This document shows, piece after piece, positions 8,159 through 15,744 of a stretch of DNA of 36,638 nucleotides. Below the pieces are notes generated by a model. That model was not told the DNA's origin. It ran no database searches and saw only the letters and a program-made list of their open reading frames with translations. A program made the position numbers and the translations under genes. The stretch is taken from positions 1-36,638 of the forward strand of contig CAZEWK010000038.1 of the NCBI GenBank assembly GCA_964515905.1. The letters run 5' to 3'. The DNA is from GCA-2712985 sp964515905 (GTDB lineage: Bacteria > Pseudomonadota > Alphaproteobacteria > UBA7887). The number at the start of each line of letters is the position of its first letter. Positions within the stretch are counted from its first letter, which is position 1.

Positions 8159-9046
8159 TTAACGGCCTTGGGTCAATCGACGCTGCCGTCTCCGAAAAAA
8201 ACCAAGTAATTCCGGAAAATACGGCTGATCCGTATTTAACTCCACGCTATCCATGCCAAGCGAATAAAACAGTCCCCTCCGGCTGGCTAAAGAATCCTCC
8301 CATTGCTGCCCATAAACCCTGCGGACATCTGTGTTAGCGGTGTCAATGAGCCGGGTTCGGCCAGTTTCTAAATCTTGTACCTCTAACAGCCCCACATTGG
8401 GAATATCTTTTTCACGCGGATCATCTATTGAAACAGGAATTATATCGTGACGTTTACTGGCTAACCTTAAAGGCCTTTCAAAATCACCCGTCCGAAAATC
8501 CGATATTATAAAACTAACCGAACGACGATGGGTGGTTTGATGCAAAAATTCTATCGCCTTTCCCACATCTGTACCCCGATTCTCAGGCCTAAAAGAAAGC
8601 AATTCATGCAACAAATACATTGCCCGACTGCGGCCCTTCTTGGGTGGAATAAATTTTTCCACCTTATCCGTAAAAAGGATCAAACCGACTTTGTCGTTGT
8701 TACTTATTGCACTCATGGCCAGTATAGCTGCAACGTTATTCGCAATAACAGTCTTGCTATGTTCTACACTTGTAAAACGGGTAGAGGCACTACAATCAAC
8801 GGCTAACATAACCGTTAACTCACGCTCCTCAACATACTGTTTTACAAAAGGACGACCTACACGAGCCGTTACATTCCAGTCAATTGTACGAACATCGTCA
8901 CCGGGAGAATATTCTCTTACTTCGGAGAATTCCATACCGCGGCCTTTAAAAATACTGTGGTACTCGCCAGAAAAGGATCCATCCACTAGACGCCGTGTGC
9001 GAATATGCATCCGACGAACTTGTTCCAATATCTCTGTGGGTAACAT
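8159..9046 (-). CDS. DUF58 domain protein, MxaS-like
   Basis: 295 residues, soluble and cytoplasmic by appearance. The DUF58 signature RGMEFSEVREYSPGDDVRTIDWN (about residues 36-58) is clear and is followed by a vWA-like core starting at AVDCSASTRF with a D-x-S-x-S metal motif. Proteins of this family almost always follow a moxR gene, as here (11-base gap), and act with the MoxR ATPase and membrane vWA partners; in methylotrophs the equivalent gene is mxaS. The exact biochemical role is not established. Confidence 0.9.
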   Translation of the reverse strand: MLPTEILEQVRRMHIRTRRLVDGSFSGEYHSIFKGRGMEFSEVREYSPGDDVRTIDWNVTARVGRPFVKQYVEERELTVMLAVDCSASTRFTSVEHSKTVIANNVAAILAMSAISNNDKVGLILFTDKVEKFIPPKKGRSRAMYLLHELLSFRPENRGTDVGKAIEFLHQTTHRRSVSFIISDFRTGDFERPLRLASKRHDIIPVSIDDPREKDIPNVGLLEVQDLETGRTRLIDTANTDVRRVYGQQWEDSLASRRGLFYSLGMDSVELNTDQPYFPELLGFFRRRQRRLTQGR

Positions 9047-9057
9047 TTTTGATAAAT

Positions 9058-10047
9058 TTATGGAACCGGTATGGTATCGAAGATTTTATCTATCAAATCT
9101 TCAGAAATAATCCCCGACGCCTCGGCCTCATAAGTAGTGATAATCCTGTGCCTCAAAATATCGTGCCCGATCGACTTGATGTCCTCTGGAGTAACATGAC
9201 TTCGGCCTTTCATAAATGCACATGCTTTTCCTGCGATTGCCAAGTAAATACTTGCCCGAGGCGAGGCTCCATATTCAATATATTTCCCTATATCTAAATC
9301 GTACTTGTCTGGATCACGTGAACACTGAACCAACTCAATAATATATTTTTGCAATTTTTCGTCGATATACACTGTATCAACAGCAGCCCTTGCCGCAACA
9401 ACATCTTCTGTTGAAACGACTGCCTCCACTGAGGAAATGTTTTTAGTTCTGGCCACCCGATTCATTATCTCGAGCTCTTCCTCCTTGCTCGGATACGTTA
9501 TACGCAGTTTCAGCATGAAACGATCCATTTGCGCCTCTGGAAGAGGGTACGTTCCATCCTGTTCCAAGGGATTCTGTGTCGCTAACACTAGAAACGGCTG
9601 TGGCAAGCGGAAGCTCTCCTCACCGATGGTCGTTTGGTTCTCTTGCATTGCCTCCAGCAACGCACTTTGCACCTTTGCTGGAGCACGATTAATTTCATCT
9701 GCCAATACAAGATTAGCGAATATCGGTCCTTTTCGGACTCGAAAATCTCCTGACTTCGGTTCGTAGATTAGCGTACCAACTAAATCGGCCGGCAACAGAT
9801 CTGGTGTAAATTGAATTCTCTGAAATTCAGCCGTCAGAGCCTGCGCTAAGGTAGTAACCGCAAGCGTCTTAGCCAGTCCCGGAGCTCCTTCTAATAAAAC
9901 ATGCCCATTCGCAAAAAGTCCCAGAAGTAAGCGGTCTATCATATATTCCTGGCCAACAATAACTTCGCCAATCGTATCCTTTAATTTACCTATAAAGGCA
10001 CTTTTCTGTTCGACTACATCGTCTACGGGTCGGGCATCGTCAAGCAT
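9058..10047 (-). CDS. moxR: MoxR-family AAA+ ATPase
   Basis: 329 residues, the usual length. Walker A is GAPGLAKT (54-61), Walker B is LVLADE (about 113-118) followed by INRAP, and sensor 1 lies in LVLATQNPLEQDGTYPLPEAQ, a MoxR hallmark. MoxR ATPases are chaperone-like and help assemble or metal-load partners of vWA proteins; the founding member acts on methanol dehydrogenase. It is the first gene of the seven-gene minus-strand operon. No clear ribosome site precedes the ATG. A weak promoter candidate sits about 70-100 bases upstream, next to the decayed VOC gene. Confidence 0.93.
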   Translation of the reverse strand: MLDDARPVDDVVEQKSAFIGKLKDTIGEVIVGQEYMIDRLLLGLFANGHVLLEGAPGLAKTLAVTTLAQALTAEFQRIQFTPDLLPADLVGTLIYEPKSGDFRVRKGPIFANLVLADEINRAPAKVQSALLEAMQENQTTIGEESFRLPQPFLVLATQNPLEQDGTYPLPEAQMDRFMLKLRITYPSKEEELEIMNRVARTKNISSVEAVVSTEDVVAARAAVDTVYIDEKLQKYIIELVQCSRDPDKYDLDIGKYIEYGASPRASIYLAIAGKACAFMKGRSHVTPEDIKSIGHDILRHRIITTYEAEASGIISEDLIDKIFDTIPVP

Positions 10048-10118
10048 ATCTTTTAAACTAACTTTTTGTTGAATAAGGGAAAAGTGGCTCAGTATTGCCG
10101 TTATCAGAATAGCCTACA

Positions 10119-10147
10119 TTTGTATTCTGCCTTAGAGATCTGTGCAA
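10119..10147 (-). promoter_or_regulatory. Weak candidate promoter for the moxR operon
   Basis: On the minus strand a -35-like TTGCAC (10147-10142) and a -10-like TACAAA (10124-10119) are separated by 17 bases, placing a start of transcription about 65 bases before the moxR ATG. Both hexamers match the sigma70 consensus only partly. The site lies just past the stop of the VOC remnant. Confidence 0.28.
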
Positions 10148-10542
10148 TCAGTTTTCGTTCATTGGGCCCTTTAGTTGCACCATATCTGCCGCAGCCTCAT
10201 CAAAGTATAATGGGGGTTAAAATCCTGTTGCTCGGAACGAGCCTCAGTTAACCCAGGTTTTATTCCATTATACTGGACGCAGGCAATTAGTAGATTATCC
10301 GTCAAAAGGATCTATTTGTAGATAGAAATGCTATATATTTTAACATTTTGGGCTTCTTCGCCCTTTAGAGTTGTGGCTGTCCGATGGGTTAACATTGACT
10401 AAATCGATTAAACCGCACCCCCCGCTCACACCTAGTGTAGAATACCATTTACTGTTGTCGGATCACTAGAGCAACCCAGTACTTCGTCGCAGAACCGAAT
10501 GATTTTCTCTCGGTCGTGAATGCGCAATACCACGTGGTCTAC
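10148..10542 (-). pseudogene. Decayed VOC-family (glyoxalase/bleomycin-resistance fold) gene
   Basis: This explains most of the 526-base gap between moxR and mgtE. The first frame (10542-10435) reads VDHVVLRIHDREKII, then RFCDEVLGC, the first beta-alpha unit of a VOC protein. A frameshift near 10432-10437 follows. The second frame (10435-10148) reads GLIDLVNVN (about 10414-10388), then NI-stop-HFYLQIDPFDG (10339-10298) and PPLYFDEAAADMVQLKGP (10216-10163), which correspond to the family's LIDLV, NxDHFxLxIxPFD and GPxxYxxDPxGNxVELKGP blocks in the correct order. Internal stops lie at 10340-42, 10331-33, 10295-97, 10268-70, 10244-46 and 10217-19; the natural end is TGA at 10148-10150. The third metal ligand Glu appears as Gln (VQLKGP), and no start codon is visible before VDH. 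The 10543-10573 and 10048-10147 flanks hold nothing else clear. Confidence 0.82.
10204..10274. repeat. Nested inverted repeat inside the VOC remnant
   Basis: The outer arms AGTATAATGG (10204-10213) and CCATTATACT (10265-10274) are a perfect 10-bp inverted pair. Inside them GGGTTAA (10214-10220) pairs with TTAACCC (10248-10254), and a terminal GCTCG-GAA-CGAGC hairpin sits at 10230-10242. An alternative middle pairing is TAAAA-t-CCTG with CAGGTTTTA. No T-run follows on either strand. It may be a chance or degenerate element in decaying sequence. Confidence 0.4.
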
Positions 10543-10573
10543 CCGTTAAATTCTGAATATACCCATTATAAAT

Positions 10574-11941
10574 TCAAAACAAAATAATTTTAGCGAGCCC
10601 CAAGAAAGCAAAAAATCCGACAACATCGGTGATAGTCGTGAGCAATATCGCGGCGCTAATCGCTGGATCCATGCCCGTTCGCCACATCGCAAGAGGGATC
10701 ACCAAACCAGACACTCCTGCTATCACCATATTTACTATCATAGCCAGAGCAATAACAACTCCTAGCATGAGGTCACCAAACCAAAAATAAGACAAGGCTC
10801 CAGCTAATAAAGCAAAGAACGCACCATTATAGCCACCTACTACTGTTTCCTTCCAAAAAATACGCCAGGCATTCGCCCTAGTTAATTCCTTCGTAGCAAG
10901 GGCCCGGACCGCAACCGTAAGTGTTTGGGTCCCGGCATTCCCTCCCATGGACGCTACAATTGGCATTAAAATAGCTAACGCCACAATCTGCTCTATGGTA
11001 TCAGCGAATAGTGCTATCGTGACCGATGCAATTACCGCAGTGAATAATATTACCAACTGCCAACTAGACCGTTTCCTAGCGGTCTGGCTTGCACTGTGGA
11101 AAAGGTCTCCCTCAGCATCGACCCCTCCTAATCGATGCAAATCTTCTTCGTGTTCCTCCTCAATTACATCAACCACATCATCAATGGTAATTTGTCCAAT
11201 CAATCGACCGTTTTTATCTACTACAGCAGCCGATGTAAGATCATATTGCTCGAACTGAAACGCTACTTCCTCCTGATCCATCTCAACCGGAAAAAGTTTT
11301 GGCTCAGCCGTCATAATATTTGCAACCGGAATGGGGCGTTTGGCGCGAATAGCACGACTCAATGGTACGGCGCCAACTGGCTTATGTCCTGGGTCTACTA
11401 TAAACAATTCGTAAAAGTCCTCTGGTAAATCTTCATTCTCACGTAACCAGTCAATAACCTGCCCGACTGTCCAGTATTCTGGAACGGCAACGTAGTTACG
11501 TTGCATTAGACGGCCTGCACTACTTTCTGGATACGAGAGAGCCTCAGCCACCAATTCACGGTCAACTTCGGGCAACGCCTCTAAAATACGTTCCTGCTCG
11601 TCTGCGTCTAAATCTTCAAGGACTTCAGCCGCATCATCTGTATCCAACTCAGCAAGATGAGTAGCGAGAATATCTGGTTCGATTTGATCCAGCACTTCAT
11701 CTAAAACCTGCTCATCAAGTTCTGCCAGCATCTCGGGATCCAATTCCCCACCCAAGGCTTGCACAAAAACGTCCCGCAACTCCGTACTTAATGCTTCAGT
11801 AAGATCTGCAATATCGGCAGCATGAAGTCCTCTGGCGAAACTCAACGCATCTGCCGTACGACCATTGCGCAATGCATCGGAAACACGACGGACTAAATCT
11901 GGTGAAACAACGTATGGTTCCCGAAAGGTACTATCGGCCAT
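10574..11941 (-). CDS. mgtE: Magnesium transporter MgtE
   Basis: 455 residues, normal for MgtE. An acidic N-terminal helical domain (about 20-135, rich in LAELDTDDAAEVLEDLDADEQ-type repeats) and a CBS pair (about 140-260) form the cytoplasmic magnesium sensor. Five membrane helices follow (about 295-455), with the pore signature MGGNAGTQTL and the acidic MDPAISAAILLTT near the end. The protein imports Mg2+, and the sensor closes the pore when internal magnesium is high. It is preceded by tRNA-Leu on the same strand. Its downstream neighbour is the decayed VOC gene. No convincing terminator is seen after its stop. Confidence 0.96.
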   Translation of the reverse strand: MADSTFREPYVVSPDLVRRVSDALRNGRTADALSFARGLHAADIADLTEALSTELRDVFVQALGGELDPEMLAELDEQVLDEVLDQIEPDILATHLAELDTDDAAEVLEDLDADEQERILEALPEVDRELVAEALSYPESSAGRLMQRNYVAVPEYWTVGQVIDWLRENEDLPEDFYELFIVDPGHKPVGAVPLSRAIRAKRPIPVANIMTAEPKLFPVEMDQEEVAFQFEQYDLTSAAVVDKNGRLIGQITIDDVVDVIEEEHEEDLHRLGGVDAEGDLFHSASQTARKRSSWQLVILFTAVIASVTIALFADTIEQIVALAILMPIVASMGGNAGTQTLTVAVRALATKELTRANAWRIFWKETVVGGYNGAFFALLAGALSYFWFGDLMLGVVIALAMIVNMVIAGVSGLVIPLAMWRTGMDPAISAAILLTTITDVVGFFAFLGLAKIILF

Positions 11942-12070
11942 GACAAATTCCTCGGCATTGCAATTGCCTGTAGCTTCAGGTGTCGCTATTTGTTCCTACA
12001 CTAAAAGTGGCGCCAGAAACCTCTGTATATAACACAGCCGAGTCCTGTCCCTTCAAACAACTCCTGTTTT

Positions 12071-12157
12071 TGGTGCGGTCGAGAAGACTCGAACTTCCAC
12101 GGGATTTCTCCCACAGCGACCTCAACGCTGCGCGTCTACCAGATCCGCCACGACCGC
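12071..12157 (-). tRNA. tRNA-Leu (anticodon GAG)
   Basis: 87 bases with the 3' CCA encoded. The acceptor stem GCGGTCG (12157-12151) pairs with CGACCGC (12081-12075), followed by discriminator A and CCA. The D arm contains GGTAGA. The anticodon stem CAGCG/CGCTG encloses the loop TTGAGGT, giving anticodon GAG. The long class II variable arm TGGGAGAAATCCCGT confirms a leucine (not serine) type with that anticodon. The T loop is TTCGAGT, with a stem of GGAAG/CTTCT that closes on one G-U pair. Confidence 0.96.
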
Positions 12158-12211
12158 ACAAAACTCCAGAATCGGCGTAGATAGTAGCGGGATAGCAAAT
12201 CTCCCCTCTCC

Positions 12212-12886
12212 ATGCAACACGTGATAGAGTCAGGAATGACTTTTATTGAATGGACAACCGCCGATTCGCCAATCTCCTACGAATTTGCAGTGAAATTTAT
12301 GGAAACACGGGTCGCAAAAATCCTTAGTGGTGACGCAAGAGAACTTGTGTGGCTTCTTGAACATCCAGCAATTTACACAGGGGGCAGTACCGCTGACGAG
12401 AGTGAATTACTCACGAATCCTACCTTTCCAGTCTACCAGACTAATCGCGGTGGCCGTTACACCTATCACGGACCGGGACAAAGAGTTGCATATGTCATGC
12501 TAAATCTACGTGAACGAAACATCGATGTACGTTGTTTTATAAATTGCTTGGAACAATGGATGATAGACAGTTTATCCTTTTTCAATATATATGCAGAAAG
12601 ACGATCAGGACGGATCGGAATATGGGTTAAACTGAATGACAGAAGTGAAGCAAAAATAGGAGCAATTGGTGTACGCATTCGCCGTTCCGTAAGTTTTCAT
12701 GGCGTATCATTAAATATCAATCCCAACCTTGAGCATTATAATGCGATCATTCCGTGCGGGATTTCCGAACATGGAGTGACTTCGATGTCAGATCTTGGCA
12801 TAACGATTAAAATGGCTGAATTTGACACCGTACTGAGGCAAACTTTCCAACAAGTGTTTGGGAAGTTTTCCACGATCAATCTATAA
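12212..12886 (+). CDS. lipB: Octanoyltransferase LipB
   Basis: 224 residues. LipB moves octanoate from acyl carrier protein to lipoyl domains, the first step of lipoate synthesis, in the cytoplasm. Visible family motifs are NRGGRYTYHGPGQ (about 78-90), the catalytic Lys148 in AKIGAIGVRI and the catalytic Cys182 in IIPCGISEHGVTS. An ATG at 12236 (MTFIEW) is an alternative start with AGGA immediately upstream, and would give 216 residues. The gene is transcribed away from the tRNA-Leu gene and converges on pccA with 23 bases between. A short AGAGG/CCTCT hairpin lies across its end. Confidence 0.95.
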   Translation: MQHVIESGMTFIEWTTADSPISYEFAVKFMETRVAKILSGDARELVWLLEHPAIYTGGSTADESELLTNPTFPVYQTNRGGRYTYHGPGQRVAYVMLNLRERNIDVRCFINCLEQWMIDSLSFFNIYAERRSGRIGIWVKLNDRSEAKIGAIGVRIRRSVSFHGVSLNINPNLEHYNAIIPCGISEHGVTSMSDLGITIKMAEFDTVLRQTFQQVFGKFSTINL

Positions 12887-12909
12887 GAGGCCAATCCTCT
12901 GTAAGCAAT

Positions 12910-14913
12910 TCACACCTCAATACTTGGCTCCACTTCTAAGATGATTTGATCCACAACAATACTGTCACCCGCCGATACCCGAACATCTGCAACCATACCA
13001 TCTCGTTCTGCGCAAAGTACATTTTCCATCTTCATTGCATCGACAACCACTAACTCATCCCCGGCCTTAACCGAGTCTCCCACCTGCACGGAAACGGCCA
13101 TAACTCGACCCGGCATGGGTGACAACAAAAAACGAGAAGTGTCTTCTGGTGTTTTTCTCGGAATTTTTCTGAGGAGTTCTGCAGCTCTTGACCTACGCAG
13201 TATTACCGGAGCCTGTACTCCAGAGTAGCTAATACAATAACCTTCAAGCAACGGGGTTATTTGCACGTGTACTTTTGATTGGTTCACTTGGCCAACAAAC
13301 AAAGGAGATCCCAGTGCCCACTCACCTTCTACAAAAACGTTCTGTGAGTCTACTTTAATATCATAACCACCTTCGACCCCCTGAATATTTACATAAGTTT
13401 CCTCATCGCCCACCGTCGCTACCCAGTCTTCACTAGGTTGATATCGACCACCGTCAGAACGATCTGAAATCAAACACCTTCTTTTTATTTCAGTAATATG
13501 GGCCAACGAACCCACAGCTATTAATATTTCCCTAGTGTCCTTGCAACAAATTGTTGAATCAAAGCCATTGGGGTAGTTTTCTTTTATGAAATCCGTAGTC
13601 AGATCTCCCTCTATAAATTTAGCGTGATTTAAAACAGAATTTAAAAAAGTAACATTATGTGAAAATCCACGTATTACGAAAGAGTCCAAAGCTTCTTGCA
13701 TTTTTAGTATCGCTGTTTTTCGATCACTACTGTGTGTAATTAGTTTCCCAACCATAGGGTCATAAAAAATAGATATCTCGTCCCCCTCCTCCACTCCGCT
13801 ATCGAGTCGAACGTGTTTGGTATTACCTGGTGGCCGATACTGTACCAACCTTCCAGTAGATGGAAGGAAACCACGCTCTGGATCCTCCGCATAAATTCGC
13901 GCTTCAATGGCCCATCCATCAATGGAGATATCTTTCTGCGATATTCTCAAAGGCTTCCCTGCGGCAACACGAATCATTTCCTCCACTAAATCCAATCCAG
14001 TTATCATTTCGGTAATCGGATGCTCTACTTGGAGGCGAGTATTCATTTCGAGAAAAAAGAATTCCTTGTCCGACCCAACTATGAATTCGACAGTCCCAGC
14101 GGAGAAATAGCCTACCTTTTTAGCGAGATTAATAGCTTGCCGACCCATTCGGGAACGAAGATCTGGGTCAACAAAAGTACTAGGGGCCTCCTCAATAACT
14201 TTTTGGTGTCTGCGCTGAATCGAGCATTCCCTTTCGTTTAAGTGAATAATATTACCTTGCGTATCACCGAGTACTTGGACTTCTATATGCCTGGGTTGCT
14301 GTATATATCTCTCGATTAATAGACGATCGTCTCCAAAACTAGCTAAAGCTTCATTTTGTGCCGATCCGAATCCTTGACGTAGTTCATCGTCATTCCTCGC
14401 AATACGCATCCCCTTACCACCACCACCGCTACTAGCTTTAATCATTACGGGGTAATTAATATCATTCGCAATTTTGATTGCATGTTGCTCATCCCTAACT
14501 TCTCCTAAGAATCCCGGTATTACATTCACATTGGCCTCGCGGGCAATTTTTTTTGATTGAATTTTGTCACCCATGGCAGCCATTGCATCTGGAGATGGTC
14601 CGATAAAAGTGGCCCCTGCCTCTATTACTGCTTGAGCAAAATCCCTGTTTTCTGACAAAAAGCCATAGCCGGGATGAACAGAATCGGCTTCACTTTTCGC
14701 CAGGGCTTCGAGTAATTTGCTATGAGACAAGTAACTATCTTTAGAAGACGCTGGCCCTATTGGTATCGCTTCATCCGCAAGTCTTACGTGTCGGGCATTA
14801 GTGTCCACTTCCGAAAACACTGTTACAGTTTTAATTCCCATCCGGGCCGCAGTAGAAATGATTCGACAGGCTATTTCCCCACGATTAGCAATCAAAATTT
14901 TATTAAACAACAA
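12910..14913 (-). CDS. pccA: Propionyl-CoA carboxylase biotin-containing alpha subunit
   Basis: 667 residues, the usual size for acyl-CoA carboxylase alpha subunits. The biotin carboxylase domain (about 1-447) shows ILIANRGEIACRI, HPGYGFLSEN, the ATP-binding GGGGKGMRIA and the catalytic EMNTRLQVEHP. The middle holds the BT linker region. The C-terminal biotinyl domain (about 592-662) carries DAMKMEN, with the biotin-accepting Lys near 628. With PccB it carboxylates propionyl-CoA to methylmalonyl-CoA. The choice of propionyl-CoA over other acyl-CoAs follows the family and the nearby pccB and is not proven. The start is TTG at 14913 or the adjacent TTG at 14910; a GGAG lies 4 or 7 bases upstream. 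Confidence 0.93.
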   Translation of the reverse strand: MLFNKILIANRGEIACRIISTAARMGIKTVTVFSEVDTNARHVRLADEAIPIGPASSKDSYLSHSKLLEALAKSEADSVHPGYGFLSENRDFAQAVIEAGATFIGPSPDAMAAMGDKIQSKKIAREANVNVIPGFLGEVRDEQHAIKIANDINYPVMIKASSGGGGKGMRIARNDDELRQGFGSAQNEALASFGDDRLLIERYIQQPRHIEVQVLGDTQGNIIHLNERECSIQRRHQKVIEEAPSTFVDPDLRSRMGRQAINLAKKVGYFSAGTVEFIVGSDKEFFFLEMNTRLQVEHPITEMITGLDLVEEMIRVAAGKPLRISQKDISIDGWAIEARIYAEDPERGFLPSTGRLVQYRPPGNTKHVRLDSGVEEGDEISIFYDPMVGKLITHSSDRKTAILKMQEALDSFVIRGFSHNVTFLNSVLNHAKFIEGDLTTDFIKENYPNGFDSTICCKDTREILIAVGSLAHITEIKRRCLISDRSDGGRYQPSEDWVATVGDEETYVNIQGVEGGYDIKVDSQNVFVEGEWALGSPLFVGQVNQSKVHVQITPLLEGYCISYSGVQAPVILRRSRAAELLRKIPRKTPEDTSRFLLSPMPGRVMAVSVQVGDSVKAGDELVVVDAMKMENVLCAERDGMVADVRVSAGDSIVVDQIILEVEPSIEV

Positions 14914-15107
14914 GTATCTCCATACAAACTGTCAGACCGTAGCAACGTATTTAACCAACCAAGTAAAGCCAAGTTCAGGCAAGACGAACGACAAAAATGT
15001 CATGATTAGCCTATTTCTTGCAATATCTCCTTTCAGGGGACACACTTTTGTAAAGCTTGCTATCAAACTCACAGTCTATAAAAGCGACTGATAGAAGGAG
15101 TCGGACT

Positions 15108-15647
15108 TTGCTAGGTTCCCGCTTGGCCCAACACAATTCACTTGCATCTCGTGCTACTGGTAAAGACCGCGCTATAGGTCCCCTACTAATCGTAGCCACT
15201 GGCTTACTGATGATTGGCTGGTTTGCACCGATGATGACAGTAAGTCAATTTTTATTGTTGGAGAAAAATATTTCTATATTTAATGCGCTAGTAATATTTG
15301 CAAAGCACAATGAATACTTCTTGTTAGTTATAGTTCTGATATTCCCCGTTTTGTTCCCAGCATTAAAAATCGTTTTTTCCTATCTTCTTTGGTATCGTTA
15401 TGATTCAACAATGGAGTATTTTCAACTACACATAAAATACCTCCAGACCATTGGCAAATGGTCAATGGTCGACGTTTTTCTTGTCGCATTGGTCTTTGCC
15501 TCCATCAAGATAAATATTATTGGTAATGTCTATCTGCATTGGGGAATATATTGCTTTACGGGCAGCATAATCTTATCCATGATCATTGTAACCAGGCTAG
15601 CCACTTTAGCACTTCAGTTGCCGAGACACTTACGACAAAAACACTAA
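15108..15647 (+). CDS. PqiA-family inner membrane protein (paraquat-inducible protein A domain)
   Basis: 179 residues from a TTG at 15108. This start is chosen because AGAAGGAG (15093-15100) sits 7 bases before it; the open frame extends to 15057. Four membrane helices are visible (about residues 27-50, 70-93, 118-140 and 150-172). The PqiA signature is clear: GKWSMVDVFLVALVFASIK (about 121-139), preceded by P-A-L-K and a S-I-F-N-A-L segment. It is a single-domain, stand-alone version; classical PqiA has two such domains and is followed by MCE-domain pqiB, which is absent here. It sits between divergent pccA and convergent pccB. A TATAAA at 15077-15082 could be its -10 box. Confidence 0.83.
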   Translation: MLGSRLAQHNSLASRATGKDRAIGPLLIVATGLLMIGWFAPMMTVSQFLLLEKNISIFNALVIFAKHNEYFLLVIVLIFPVLFPALKIVFSYLLWYRYDSTMEYFQLHIKYLQTIGKWSMVDVFLVALVFASIKINIIGNVYLHWGIYCFTGSIILSMIIVTRLATLALQLPRHLRQKH

Positions 15648-15744
15648 AACTAAACTGTCTTTCTTCGAAAGTTCCTAATGCTTTTAGCGGCGCTTTAATG
15701 CTGGATAGTGATACCGTCAGTTATTTAGTAGTTTCTATCTGTTC

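Noticed and set aside
10350..10363. GGGC-TTCTTC-GCCC hairpin as a terminator for mgtE or another gene
   Set aside because: The stem is only 4 bp and no proper T-run follows on either strand. The bases fall inside the VOC remnant (encoding GRRSP) and are explained by it.
10529..10538. Perfect palindrome ACCACGTGGT as an operator
   Set aside because: It encodes the conserved D-H-V-V of the VOC remnant, so coding descent is the simpler explanation; no second copy was seen.
12886..12900. AGAGG-ccaat-CCTCT between convergent lipB and pccA as a bidirectional terminator
   Set aside because: A 5-bp stem with no T-run on either side; noted in the lipB entry only.
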